Origin: DAOTTI01 sp034437795 | Lineage (GTDB): Bacteria; Chloroflexota; UBA11872; UBA12225 | Assembly (NCBI GenBank): GCA_034437795.1 | Contig: DAOTTI010000102.1 | Coordinates: 1 to 29,146, forward strand | Direction: 5' to 3' | Length of the DNA: 29,146 bases | Shown: positions 1-7,978 of the stretch, one piece after another | Position numbering within the stretch: the first letter of the stretch is position 1 | How the letters are laid out: every line of letters starts with the position of its first letter | The notes under the pieces: generated by a model | Databases searched by the model: none | What the model saw: only the letters and a program-made list of their open reading frames with translations | What the model was told of the DNA's origin: nothing | Position numbers and translations under genes: made by a program

Positions 1-1
1 G

Positions 2-781
2 GCGGCGCCCCCTCCGCCTCCAGCCGCCGCGCCCTCTCCGGACTCGCGGGCCGCTACTCCCTACCCGCTACTCAAAGAAGCTCGGCCAGAGGAGCGCGTC
101 CGGCTCTCCCGCCGGCGGTTGACGATCGCGCGCCGCCTGGTGGAGGCGCAGCAGACGGCGGCGATGCTCACCACCTTCAACGAGATCGACATGACCGCCG
201 TGATGGAGCTGCGCCGGCGCTGGCGCGACCGCTTCCGCGAGCAGCATGGCGTGAGCCTGGGCCTCATGTCCTTCTTCACCAAGGCCTGTATCGGCGCGCT
301 GAAGGCCTTCCCGCAGCTCAACGCCGAGCTGCAAGGCGAAGAGCTGATCATCAAGCGCTACTACGACATCGGCATTGCCGTCAGCACCGACGAAGGGCTG
401 GTGGTGCCGGTCGTCCGCGACGCCGACAAGAAGACCTTCGCCCAGATCGAGCAGGAGATCGCCTCCCTGGCGGCGCGGGCGCGCGAGCGCAAGCTGACCC
501 TGGAAGAGCTGCGTGGGGGCACGTTCACCATCACCAACGGCGGCGTCTTCGGCTCCCTCCTGTCCACCCCCATCCTCAACCCGCCGCAGGTGGGTATCCT
601 TGGCATGCACAAGATCGAGGAGCGGCCGGTCGCCCTCAACGGCCAGGTCGTGATCCGCCCCATGATGTACGTGGCCCTGACCTACGACCACCGTGTCGTG
701 GACGGCCGTGAGGCGGTCACCTTCCTGGTCCGCGTCAAGGAGCTGATCGAGGACCCGGAGCGACTGCTGCTCGAAGGGTAG
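2..781 (+). CDS. sucB: 2-oxoglutarate dehydrogenase E2 (dihydrolipoyl succinyltransferase), 3' part
   Basis: This is the C-terminal catalytic domain of a 2-oxo acid dehydrogenase E2 subunit, which moves the acyl group from lipoyl-lysine to CoA in the cytoplasmic E1-E2-E3 complex. The frame is open from the left window edge, so the lipoyl and E3-binding domains lie outside. The first ~35 codons are an Ala/Pro-rich linker. The catalytic core then starts with TIARRLVEAQQTAAMLTTFN and ends with the active-site motif DHRVVDG (His codon at 689, Asp codon at 701). The stretches ITNGGVFGSLLSTPI and INPPQ-like NPPQVGILGMH match SucB/OdhB more closely than pyruvate E2, so succinyltransferase is favoured, though a branched-chain E2 is possible. 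An internal TTG at 119 could be mistaken for a start, but it lies inside the conserved domain. The linker contains a heptamer array (see 53-73). Confidence 0.88.
   Translation, partial: AAPPPPPAAAPSPDSRAATPYPLLKEARPEERVRLSRRRLTIARRLVEAQQTAAMLTTFNEIDMTAVMELRRRWRDRFREQHGVSLGLMSFFTKACIGALKAFPQLNAELQGEELIIKRYYDIGIAVSTDEGLVVPVVRDADKKTFAQIEQEIASLAARARERKLTLEELRGGTFTITNGGVFGSLLSTPILNPPQVGILGMHKIEERPVALNGQVVIRPMMYVALTYDHRVVDGREAVTFLVRVKELIEDPERLLLEG
53..73 (+). repeat. heptamer array inside the E2 linker
   Basis: Three tandem 7-mers: GCTACTC at 53, CCTACCC at 60 and GCTACTC at 67. This is the same heptamer family (CTACTCG-like) as the intergenic arrays at 13341, 18429 and 28878. Here it is translated as part of the flexible linker before the E2 catalytic domain. 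Three heptamers make 21 bases, so the reading frame is kept. Confidence 0.6.
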
Positions 782-864
782 TCCACACGTCGGAGGAGCA
801 TGCTGCCAGGGCACGCCACTGCCGTCCGAGAAAACGCGTCGTCCGCACGCGAGAGGGGAATGCC

Positions 865-1794
865 ATGCCGGCCACGCACCGGTTCGAGCCGACCGTCTAT
901 TACACCGCCATCGGGTCTCATCCGCCGGTGATGCGCATCGCCTCCGGCGACAGCGTCGAGACCACCACCGTCGATAGCGGCGGGTACGACCAGTATGGCA
1001 ACCAGGTGACCGAAGGCGGGAACCCGCAGACCGGCCCCTTCTACGTGGAAGGGGCGGAGCCCGGCGACGTGTTGGCCGTCCGCTTCGACCGGATCGTGCC
1101 CAACCGACGCTGGGGGCGGACCAGCGCCCTGGTCGCCCTTCACGTGGTGGAGCCATCCTTCGTGCACGAACTGCCCCGCGACCGCGGGCGCGGCACCTGG
1201 GAGATCGATGTCGAGCGCTGGACGGCCACGCTGCAGGAGCCGGCCACGGCGCTGGGCGCCCTCACCATCCCGCTGGACCCGATGCTGGGGTGCTTCGGCG
1301 TGGCGCCGCCCCGCCGCCAGGCCATCTCCTGCGCCACCTCCGGCCCCCACGGGGGCAATATGGACTACCGCGGCTTCCGCCAGGGCGTCACCGTCTATTT
1401 CCCCGTTTTCGTCCCGGGCGCCCTCTTCCACCTGGGCGACGGGCACGCTACCCAGGGCGACGGCGAGATCACCGGCACCGGCACCGAGATCTCCATGGAC
1501 GTTACCTTCACCGCCTGGATCCATCGCAAGCAGCAGCCGATCGGCTGGCCGCGCGCCGAGGACGAGACCTACCTCATGGCCGTGGGCAACGCGCGCCCGC
1601 TGGACCAGGCCGTCCAGCACGCCACCACCGAGCTGATGCGCTGGCTGGCCGAGGACTACGCACTCGACTACCGCGCCATCTCGCTGCTGCTGGGCCAGTG
1701 CCTGCGCTACGACGTAGGCAACGTCTTCGACCCCGCCTACACCATGGTGGCCAAGATCGAAAAGCGCCTGGTCCAGCCCTACCGGAAGGGGTGA
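865..1794 (+). CDS. acetamidase/formamidase family protein
   Basis: A 309-residue member of the FmdA/AmdA family, which hydrolyses short-chain amides such as formamide or acetamide to the acid and ammonia. Typical family stretches are visible: GPFYVEGAEPGDVLAV near residue 52, a GPHGGNMD segment near residue 165 that belongs to the metal/active-site region, and LFHLGDGHATQGDGE near residue 191. The length agrees with the short bacterial form of the family. The ATG has a good ribosome binding site (GAGAGGGG at 851-858). The gene stands alone, 83 bases after the E2 gene on the same strand, and is followed by a repeat-filled gap. Substrate preference cannot be read from the sequence; some members act on other amides. 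Confidence 0.85.
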   Translation: MPATHRFEPTVYYTAIGSHPPVMRIASGDSVETTTVDSGGYDQYGNQVTEGGNPQTGPFYVEGAEPGDVLAVRFDRIVPNRRWGRTSALVALHVVEPSFVHELPRDRGRGTWEIDVERWTATLQEPATALGALTIPLDPMLGCFGVAPPRRQAISCATSGPHGGNMDYRGFRQGVTVYFPVFVPGALFHLGDGHATQGDGEITGTGTEISMDVTFTAWIHRKQQPIGWPRAEDETYLMAVGNARPLDQAVQHATTELMRWLAEDYALDYRAISLLLGQCLRYDVGNVFDPAYTMVAKIEKRLVQPYRKG

Positions 1795-1802
1795 GGCGCA
1801 AT

Positions 1803-1844
1803 ACGTCATCCGTCATGCGTCATGCGCAATGCGTCATGCGTAAC
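1803..1844 (+). repeat. heptamer array 3' of the amidase gene
   Basis: Six tandem 7-mers of the form GCGTCAT (units at 1803, 1810, 1817, 1824, 1831 and 1838; the copies at 1817 and 1831 are identical). The array begins 8 bases after the amidase stop codon. The unit differs from that of other arrays in the window, but the 7-base period is the same. Confidence 0.75.
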
Positions 1845-1893
1845 CGGATGCGTAACGGGACTGTTAGCCCGCCTTATGCACGGCCGGCGAGAA

Positions 1894-2018
1894 GTCCCTT
1901 CTCCCAGAGAGAGGGCTAGGGGCGCCAGGCGCGGGGCGCGGTGATCGCCTCGGTCCCCTCTGCCTCTGGGAGAGCGGGAGCCCGCCAAGCGGGCGGCGGT
2001 GAGGGCTCCGCTCATGAA
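1894..2018 (+). repeat. two palindromic elements, short and long form
   Basis: A short, imperfect copy (arms near 1896-1915) is followed by a long copy at about 1954-2018. The long copy has the outer CCTCTGGGAGAG core, then a second hairpin GCCCGC-CAA-GCGGGC (1980-1994), then the tail GGTGAGGGCTCCGCT. The tail GGGCTCC can also pair with GGAGCCC just before the second hairpin. The elements lie between a plus-strand gene and a minus-strand gene that converge here, so a terminator-like role is possible, but no T tract follows. Confidence 0.7.
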
Positions 2019-2027
2019 GGGTCCAGG

Positions 2028-3392
2028 TTAGGCCGGCTCTTTGTTGAGCACCTCCTGCGCCAGGCGCTGGATCTCAGTCGCCATCTCCAGCACGGGGATC
2101 TCGCCCCGCTCCAGCCTGGCCCAGCTCGCGGCGGAGTCAAACTCCTCCCCGCGGAAGTTGGCCACGACAAAGTCCGGCTCGATCGTCTCCATGATCGGGC
2201 GGAGCTTCTTGTACGTCGGCCAGCGGTCAATAATGCGCGTGTCGGCCCAGACATCAGCGCGGGCGATGGGACCCTTGAACCCCTGGACCAACCCCTGCAC
2301 GTTCATCTCTTTGCCGGCGATCCAGGTCAGGAACTGGAAGGCCTCCTCAGGGAACTTGCTCGCCGTCGTCACGCCAAAGACGTGCTCGTTGAGCATGCTG
2401 CGCCGCCGCTCGCCACGCTTGACGGTGGGCGTCAGCACGAAGTCGATCTCGAAGTCGCGGAAGTCCTTGGGGTAGATCTGGATCCGGAACGGCCAGATGT
2501 CCGCCGCCAGCAGGCGCTGCTCCTTGCCGAACAGGTCCTCCTGATTGATCGAGCCGTCCCTGGGGTGGGGCGAGACCTTCCACACGTTCATCAGGTTGTA
2601 CCGGAAGGTCAGGGCCTGCACGAACGCCTCGCGCTTGTCCAGGAAGGTCGCCTTCCGGCCGGTGGCGTCCACCGGCTCGACGCCCCACTGGCGCAGGTAC
2701 GGGCCACTGGAAAAGGCATTGTTGCCCGCGTTGCCGCGGTAATAGCCGAAGGTGGTGGCGGTGGTGCCCCGCTTGGCCCACTCCGCCAGCTCGTCGAAGG
2801 TCCAGTCGTCCTTCGGCAGGGGCATGCCCAGCTGCTGCACCTTGGTCTTGTTGTAGGCGATGACCGGAACGATCGGCTCGGAGATGTAGGAGAGCCAGTA
2901 TTGCTTGCCCTCAAAGGTGTTCTGCTCGGTCGCCCCCTTATAGAACTGGCCCAGGTCGTAGCGCGCCGCCTTGGCCAGGGGGATCAGGTCCCGCACGATC
3001 CGGTACTTGGATCCCCAGGCGATGTGCGAGCGGTGCCGCGGTGGATACCACACCACGTCGCCCAGCTGCCCGCTGGCGCTGACGGCAATCACCTCCGGAA
3101 AGTACTTGTCCGTCCACGTCCCGTGGAGTTCTAGGGTGACGTTGATGTTGGAGTGCCTCCCCTTCCAGTCGTCGATGTTCTGCTTCAACCCCTCCTCGAT
3201 CCAGTCGGAGACGTCGGTCTTCTTCACCACGTGCACCCGCAGGTCCGCCCGGCGCCCTGCCGGCGCTGCTCCCCCCGGCCCGGCGCTCGGGGTCGGGCCG
3301 GCGCACGCCGCCGCACTCCCCAGGACACCCGCAGCCAGAGCCGACGCCGTGCGCCCGTGCAGGGCGCGCCGTGTGTATCGCCGTAGCGCCAT
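2028..3392 (-). CDS. extracellular solute-binding lipoprotein, sugar ABC type
   Basis: Substrate-capturing lipoprotein of the family-1 (sugar) ABC importers, anchored outside the membrane. The first ~30 residues form a signal: RRYTRRALHGR, a short hydrophobic stretch, then a weak lipobox GSAAAC followed by an Ala/Gly/Pro linker. The mature part is alpha/beta with typical features: a GDVVWYPP-type segment early, an Asn-Lys (YNKTKV) followed by WTFDELAEWAK mid-protein, and a Trp-rich C-terminal half. The start is placed at the ATG at 3392, with an ATG directly before it at 3395, because AAGGAGGG (3398-3406, complement) lies a few bases upstream; the frame extends further 5' but only through low-complexity sequence. 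No permease or ATPase gene is adjacent, so it is an orphan binding protein here. Ligand unknown. Confidence 0.85.
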   Translation of the reverse strand: MALRRYTRRALHGRTASALAAGVLGSAAACAGPTPSAGPGGAAPAGRRADLRVHVVKKTDVSDWIEEGLKQNIDDWKGRHSNINVTLELHGTWTDKYFPEVIAVSASGQLGDVVWYPPRHRSHIAWGSKYRIVRDLIPLAKAARYDLGQFYKGATEQNTFEGKQYWLSYISEPIVPVIAYNKTKVQQLGMPLPKDDWTFDELAEWAKRGTTATTFGYYRGNAGNNAFSSGPYLRQWGVEPVDATGRKATFLDKREAFVQALTFRYNLMNVWKVSPHPRDGSINQEDLFGKEQRLLAADIWPFRIQIYPKDFRDFEIDFVLTPTVKRGERRRSMLNEHVFGVTTASKFPEEAFQFLTWIAGKEMNVQGLVQGFKGPIARADVWADTRIIDRWPTYKKLRPIMETIEPDFVVANFRGEEFDSAASWARLERGEIPVLEMATEIQRLAQEVLNKEPA

Positions 3393-3511
3393 CATTACCC
3401 TCCTTCTGCGCGCCGTCCATCGCGCTAGGTGTAGCCTACTCCTCATCTGCGGCCACACGCAACCGTCCCCGCAGGTACAACCACTCATTCCGGACGATGC
3501 GACGTTATATT

Positions 3512-3616
3512 CCCTCTCTCTGGGAGAGGGTTAGGGTGAGGGCACCTTCAGTCCCCTCTCCCTCTGGGAGAGCAGTAGCCCGCGCAGTGGGCGGCGGTGA
3601 GGGCTCCGCCGCTGAA
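3512..3616 (+). repeat. tandem pair of palindromic elements
   Basis: Short form at 3512-3546 (CCCTCTCTCTGGGAGAGGG) and long form at about 3552-3616. The inner hairpin of the long form reads GCCCGC-GCA-GTGGGC, one base different from the 1954 copy, and the change keeps pairing as a G-U wobble. Both carry the GGTGAGGGC tail on the plus strand. They occupy the divergent gap between the solute-binding gene (minus) and the next gene (plus). The rest of the gap shows no convincing promoter. Confidence 0.72.
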
Positions 3617-3669
3617 CCCTCTCCATGCTCTGGCTCCGGCTACGGAACCAATGAGACAATCGCGAGGTG

Positions 3670-4395
3670 ATGGCGAAAGCGATTGGCCCCGCGGCGCGTA
3701 CGGAGCAGGGGTGGCGGGCCCTCTTCCCGCACCCGATCCTGACGCAGGACGATGCCGCCGCCTTCGTGGCGGCCCTCGGGTTCTGCACCTGGGGCCCCGT
3801 GCCGGGACTGGACTTCCCGAACCTGGCTGAGGCCATGGGCGAAAGCGCCGTGTCCGTCCTCGCCCCCACCTGGTTCTGGAAGGACGACCTGCACTTCGCG
3901 CGGTGCCTCTTCTACGCCAGGATCATCCGCGGCCAGCCCAGCTTTATCGCGCCCGAGTACCTGCCCCGCTTCATTGCCGCGCTGGGCGGGCGGGGCCAGG
4001 AGATCGAGCGCGACCCCGTCCGCCTCTTCCTGGAAGGGCGCCTCTCGCGCGAGGCGCGGCTCATCTTCGATTACCTGGTAGACCACCCGGCGCAGCCGTC
4101 TCGCGACCTCCGCCGTGGCGCGGGGCTGCGCGGCGCCGACCAGGCGGCCTCCACCGAGCGTGCGCTGGTTGAGCTCCAGCGCCGCTTCCTCATCTGCAAG
4201 GTGGATCTGACCGGTCGCACCCGCGGCACCTACTCCTACGTCTGGGACCTGGCTGAGCGCTTCTGGCCCCAAGCCTTCGAGCAGGCCGCCCGCACGTCCG
4301 TCACGGAGGCGCGGGCCGCCATCCGCGAGCGCCTGCGCGCCTTCAGGATCGAGCCGGACCCGCCGCTGGAGCACAAGCTCTTCCTGTGGCGATAA
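3670..4395 (+). CDS. AlkZ-related winged-helix protein
   Basis: A 241-residue cytoplasmic protein. The region AAFVAALGFCTWGPVPGLDF (about residues 30-50), the WFWKDDLHFARCLFYARIIR stretch (about 68-88) and a Ser/Ala-rich helical segment followed by RFLICKVDLTGR resemble proteins annotated as AlkZ-related or winged-helix DNA-binding. Those are distant relatives of YcaQ/AlkZ DNA glycosylases and usually lack a proven activity. I see no catalytic motif that would establish glycosylase function. The start is uncertain: GTG at 3667 and ATG at 3670 are adjacent, and only a weak GAGG lies just upstream. The gene has no operon partner; a partial palindromic element follows the stop. Confidence 0.6.
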   Translation: MAKAIGPAARTEQGWRALFPHPILTQDDAAAFVAALGFCTWGPVPGLDFPNLAEAMGESAVSVLAPTWFWKDDLHFARCLFYARIIRGQPSFIAPEYLPRFIAALGGRGQEIERDPVRLFLEGRLSREARLIFDYLVDHPAQPSRDLRRGAGLRGADQAASTERALVELQRRFLICKVDLTGRTRGTYSYVWDLAERFWPQAFEQAARTSVTEARAAIRERLRAFRIEPDPPLEHKLFLWR

Positions 4396-4400
4396 CAGTG

Positions 4401-4430
4401 GCGCAGGCCAGGGTGAGGGCTCCACTGGCC
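4401..4430 (+). repeat. partial palindromic element (tail only)
   Basis: The right end of the palindromic element (CCAGGGTGAGGGCTCCACTG) without its left arm, 6 bases after the stop of the preceding gene and before the convergent SDR gene. It is in the same plus-strand orientation as all other copies. Confidence 0.6.
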
Positions 4431-4493
4431 GACACCCGCCGGCGCTTCTCGAGGGATCAGGGCGGCGCCGGCGCCCCGCCGGCCGGGGACCCG

Positions 4494-5315
4494 TCAGCGA
4501 CCTGCCACCGGGAAGGCGGATCCCAGCCCCGGCATCGAGCGCCCGGCGTCGCAGTTCAGCTCCACGCCCGTAACCTGGGACGACTCGTCTGAGGCGAGAA
4601 ACACCGCCGCCATGGCGGCGTCTTCCGGTACCTGATGGCGCCCCAGCGGCTGGCGGCGCCCCATCTCCGCCAGCCAGGCGGCATCATGCCCCTCCTGCGC
4701 CTGCACCACCAGCTCCCCTTCGCTAATCACCCAGCCCGGATTGAGGAAGTTGACGCGGATCCGGTCGGGCGCCAGCGCCCGCGCCAGGTTGCGGGTCAGC
4801 GTGAGCAGGCCCCCTTTGGAGCAGGAGTAGGCAAAGAGATTGGGCAGGCCGCAATAGGCGTTGGTCGAGCCGACATTGATGATGCTCCCGCCGCCGGCGC
4901 GACGCATGGCCGGCACGGCGTACCGGCACAGGAAGAAGGGGCCCCGCAGGTTGGTGGCCATGATCCGCTCCCACAGCTCCGCCGTCGTCTCCTCCAGCGT
5001 GGCCCGCGGGAAGATGCCGGCGTTGTTCACCAGCACGTCCAGCTTACCGTAGGTCTCTACCGCAATCTGCACGACCGCCGCGCACGACCTCTCGTCCGTC
5101 ACGTCGGTCTGCACGAACCGCGCGCTGCCGCCGCCGTCATCCGACCGCGCCGCCTCGATCCGCCGGACCGTCTCCTCACCGGCCTCGACCCGCCGGTTGG
5201 CCACCACCACGTGCGCCCCCTCACGGGCAAAGGCCTCGGCGATCCCGCGCCCGATCCCCGATCCGGCCCCCGTCACAATGGCCACCTTGCCGGCCAGCCG
5301 TCCCCAGGCGTTCAC
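4494..5315 (-). CDS. SDR family oxidoreductase
   Basis: Short-chain dehydrogenase/reductase of 273 residues, classical type. The dinucleotide-binding motif TGAGSGIG is at residues 15-22, NNAG at 97-100, and the catalytic Ser150, Tyr163 and Lys167 sit in the YSCSK context. An Asn-Arg-Arg at the end of beta-2 (residues 40-42) favours NADP over NAD, although this is only a rule of thumb. Length and order of motifs are those of FabG/glucose-dehydrogenase-like enzymes; the substrate is unknown. The start is a GTG (5313-5315) that overlaps the TGA of the upstream HAD gene by four bases (GTGA), so it is probably translationally coupled. It is the last gene of the four-gene minus-strand operon. Confidence 0.88.
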   Translation of the reverse strand: MNAWGRLAGKVAIVTGAGSGIGRGIAEAFAREGAHVVVANRRVEAGEETVRRIEAARSDDGGGSARFVQTDVTDERSCAAVVQIAVETYGKLDVLVNNAGIFPRATLEETTAELWERIMATNLRGPFFLCRYAVPAMRRAGGGSIINVGSTNAYCGLPNLFAYSCSKGGLLTLTRNLARALAPDRIRVNFLNPGWVISEGELVVQAQEGHDAAWLAEMGRRQPLGRHQVPEDAAMAAVFLASDESSQVTGVELNCDAGRSMPGLGSAFPVAGR

Positions 5316-6115
5316 GGTCCAAAAGGATACCGCGCCTGGTCCGAGCGCCCGCCAGGCGGCCCCGGCGCGTCCAGCCCGTCCACACCGAGCGCCCGCAGCG
5401 CAGCCCGTAGCTGCGCCCCGCTCTGGAACCGGATGCCGTGGATGCCCAGGGCCGCGGCCGCCGCCACGTTCTCGGCCAGATCGTCCACGAAGAAGACCCG
5501 CTCCGGAGACGCCTCGCTCTCCAGCAGGCGCAACGTGTGCCGGTAGATCTGCGGATCAGGCTTGCTCATCCCCACCTCGTTGGAGAGCACCAGCACGTCA
5601 AAGTGGCGGAACAGCCCCGTTCGGCGCAGAAAGCGCGCGTGGGGCTCGATCGTGTTCGAGAGCACCGCCAGGCGCAAGCCGCAGCGCTTGAGCGCCGCCA
5701 CCAGGTCCAGCACGTCCTGGTGCACGCGGAAGTGCCGCACGTACTCCCGTAGGAAGATGGACCCTGTTCCCGGCCCGTCGCTCTGGCCTGGCCCCGCCGC
5801 TTCGCTCCCGGCGCCCCCACTCGGGCGCCGCCCGTCGGCCGGGCCCGCCCCAAGCGCGGTGCTGCTTGCGTGCGAAGGAGCGGGCGGTAGCCCACCTCGC
5901 GCCCCCGTCCGCGCGCAGAACCGCGCCCAAAACTCCTGCTCGGAGATCAGGCCACGGCCCAGCAAGGGCCCTAGCTCCGCCCACGCTGCGTCGTAAGCCT
6001 CATCGCTAATGGCCAACGTGGCGACGATGTCGCGCCGGACAGCGCCCGGCTCGTTGGCGATCAGCACGCCGCCGATGTCGAAGATGCCGGCGTGGATGCG
6101 GGGCGGTCCGTCCAT
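5312..6115 (-). CDS. HAD family hydrolase with an internal low-complexity insertion
   Basis: Haloacid dehalogenase-superfamily phosphatase, subfamily IA-like, cytoplasmic. Motif I is FDIGGVL (the nucleophile Asp is present; the usual second Asp is Gly, as in YihX-like proteins), motif II LSNT, motif III Lys in GMSKPDPQIY, and motif IV FVDDLAEN. Between the cap-domain segment FWARFCARTG and REYVRHF there are about 45 extra Gly/Ala/Pro/Ser-rich residues (DNA about 5755-5890), which ordinary family members lack. The ATG at 6115 gives a normal N-terminus. A TTG at 6148 would overlap the upstream stop by four bases (TTGA), matching the coupling seen at the other junctions, so it is a real alternative. 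Neither start has a clear ribosome binding site. Substrate unknown. Confidence 0.82.
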   Translation of the reverse strand: MDGPPRIHAGIFDIGGVLIANEPGAVRRDIVATLAISDEAYDAAWAELGPLLGRGLISEQEFWARFCARTGARGGLPPAPSHASSTALGAGPADGRRPSGGAGSEAAGPGQSDGPGTGSIFLREYVRHFRVHQDVLDLVAALKRCGLRLAVLSNTIEPHARFLRRTGLFRHFDVLVLSNEVGMSKPDPQIYRHTLRLLESEASPERVFFVDDLAENVAAAAALGIHGIRFQSGAQLRAALRALGVDGLDAPGPPGGRSDQARYPFGP

Positions 6116-6144
6116 GGCGTGGGGCGGTTCGCTCGGCTGCTCGA

Positions 6145-6687
6145 TCAATCGCCGGTCGCCGGCCGCGCGCGGCCGGCGGCGGGAGGCGCGTCTTTCAGCC
6201 CCAACGTCTCTCCGCCAGGCGGCGCGCCCGAAGCGCCGGCCAGCCGCCGGTATCGCTCCCAGTTCCGCTGCCCAAACTGTGTGGCCGCCCGCTCCATCGG
6301 GTGGGCGGCGTAGCCGGTGCGGAGCAACGTCAGGAAATAGGCCGGCAGGTAGCGGGCGCCCAGCACCTCGGCCTGGCGCACGTGCCCCACCTCATGGGCC
6401 AGCCAGCGGGCGCCGGCTTCGGTCGATTCGTCGAACCGGCCGGTGTTGAAGATCACGTGTCCCAGGGCGAAGGCGGCCGTGCCCGCCGGTAGCCCCAGCC
6501 GTCCGCCGGCCCGTAGCACCAGGTCCACCAGCGGGCCCCGAACGTGCTCGAAGATGATCGTGCCATCCGGGCCCCGCCGCACCTGCCCCCCGCCGGTCGC
6601 CAGGATCAGGCGCCCCACGGCCCGCCCGATGGCGTCCATCGCCCGCACGGACAGCCCTGCCGCGGGCAACGCGCGCCCCCAACTCAC
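6145..6687 (-). CDS. HExxH-motif protein, DUF4157-like predicted metallopeptidase
   Basis: A small protein (180 residues) with the zincin-type motif HEVGH at residues 98-102 in the context WLAHEVGHVRQ, and a downstream Glu (about 132, HPMERAA) that could be the third zinc ligand. The pattern resembles the DUF4157 group, whose members include short proteins of unknown role. There is no signal peptide; a moderately hydrophobic stretch (ARYLPAYFLTLLRTG) follows the motif. The start is a GTG at 6685-6687 that overlaps the TGA of the amidohydrolase gene by four bases. The tail after residue ~145 is rich in Gly, Pro and Ala. Peptidase activity is an inference from the motif. Its tight coupling to an amidohydrolase and a HAD enzyme suggests a shared, unidentified pathway. 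Confidence 0.72.
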   Translation of the reverse strand: MSWGRALPAAGLSVRAMDAIGRAVGRLILATGGGQVRRGPDGTIIFEHVRGPLVDLVLRAGGRLGLPAGTAAFALGHVIFNTGRFDESTEAGARWLAHEVGHVRQAEVLGARYLPAYFLTLLRTGYAAHPMERAATQFGQRNWERYRRLAGASGAPPGGETLGLKDAPPAAGRARPATGD

Positions 6688-7940
6688 GGTCCCACCCCCT
6701 CGGGGCGCCGGTCTGACGCCACCGTCCCGCCTTTCACCACCAGATGGAGGCGCGCCCGCTCGCTCAGCACGCTGATGTCGGCTAGCGGATCGCCGTCTAC
6801 CAGGAGGAGGTCGGCCAGCCTCCCCGCCTCCAGCGTCCCCAGCCGCTCGCCCCAGCCCAGCACGGCGGCGGCGTCCCGCGTCGCGGCCACGAGGGCCTGC
6901 TCCGGCGTGAGGCCGTGCCGGACCATAAGCGCCAGTTCGCGGGCGTTGGCGCCAAAGGTCGTCCCCGGCACGCCGGTATCCGTGCCACAGGCGATCCTGA
7001 CCCTCGCTTCCAGCGCGGCGCGGAAGGCGCCCGCGTGCCGGGGCTCGATCTGCAGCGCCTGCGCGGCGATCGCCGGCGGCAGTCGGCCGGCCCTGGCCTC
7101 GTCCACGATCGACGTCGCCGCCGTGAACGTCGGCACCAGGACCGCGCCGCACCGCGCCATGGCAGCCGCCGCGGCCTCGTCCCCCATCGTGCCGTGCTCG
7201 ATGGTCTGCACCCCCGCCTTGACCGAGGCGATGATCCCTTCCGCGCCGTGGCAGTGGGCGGCTACTGGTTTCCCCAGCCGACGGGCCATGGCCACGACCG
7301 CGCGCAGCTCATCATCGTCCCACAGGGCCGCTCCCAGGGCCGTGCCGCCCGTCATCACACCCCCGGTGGCCAGGATCTTGATCCAGTCGGCCCCCCGCTT
7401 CACCTGCTCCCGCACCGCGCGCCGCGCCTCGTCTGGCCCCGTGATGACGTGCGGCGCGGGCACCACCACGTCGGGGCGCAGCACCTGGTCCCCGTGACCG
7501 CCCGGCACGGTCAGGAAATGGCCGGCCGTCACCAGCCGCGGGCCGGGGATCCAGCCGGCATCGATGGCGCGTTTGAGCGCTACGTTCGCGTAGCCGACCC
7601 CTCCCAGGTCGCGGGCCGCGGTAAAGCCGGCCTCTAGCATCTCGCGGGCGTTACGCGCGCCCATCAGCGCCTGGTCGGGGATAGGGGTGGTGATCAGGTA
7701 GCGCAGGAAGTCCGGCTGCCTGGGATCGGCCGTCAGGTGCACGTGCAGATCGAACAGGCCCGGCAGCAGCCAGCGCCCCGCCGAGTCGATCACCGGCTCG
7801 CCATCGACCGGCCGCGGCGCCTGCGCGTCCGGCCCGATCCACGCGATGCGCTCGCCGTCGGTCTGAAGCGACGTGTGGCGCCTCGGCGCGCCCCCCGTTC
7901 CATCCCACAGCACTGCGTCGCGGATCAGCACAGGCGGCAT
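6684..7940 (-). CDS. amidohydrolase family protein (prolidase/imidazolonepropionase-like)
   Basis: Metal-dependent hydrolase of the amidohydrolase superfamily, 418 residues, cytoplasmic. The beta-1 metal motif HVH is at residues 66-68, a candidate carboxylated Lys188 is in WIKILATGG, metal ligands His229 (AHCHG) and His249 (EHG) follow, and catalytic Asp321 lies in CGTDTG. This ligand set fits the subgroup of Xaa-Pro dipeptidases and related cyclic amide or carbamate hydrolases; the substrate is not determined. The ATG at 7938-7940 is chosen because the frame upstream of it only translates a palindromic repeat element. It is the first gene of the four-gene operon, and its TGA overlaps the GTG of the HExxH gene. 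Confidence 0.88.
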   Translation of the reverse strand: MPPVLIRDAVLWDGTGGAPRRHTSLQTDGERIAWIGPDAQAPRPVDGEPVIDSAGRWLLPGLFDLHVHLTADPRQPDFLRYLITTPIPDQALMGARNAREMLEAGFTAARDLGGVGYANVALKRAIDAGWIPGPRLVTAGHFLTVPGGHGDQVLRPDVVVPAPHVITGPDEARRAVREQVKRGADWIKILATGGVMTGGTALGAALWDDDELRAVVAMARRLGKPVAAHCHGAEGIIASVKAGVQTIEHGTMGDEAAAAAMARCGAVLVPTFTAATSIVDEARAGRLPPAIAAQALQIEPRHAGAFRAALEARVRIACGTDTGVPGTTFGANARELALMVRHGLTPEQALVAATRDAAAVLGWGERLGTLEAGRLADLLLVDGDPLADISVLSERARLHLVVKGGTVASDRRPEGVGP

Positions 7941-7978
7941 TGTACGGTAGCCATCACGCCTCACGCCCACCCCTAGTT

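Noticed and set aside
3667..4395. Calling the winged-helix protein a DNA glycosylase
   Set aside because: The resemblance is to AlkZ-related proteins of unknown activity; no catalytic motif could be identified.
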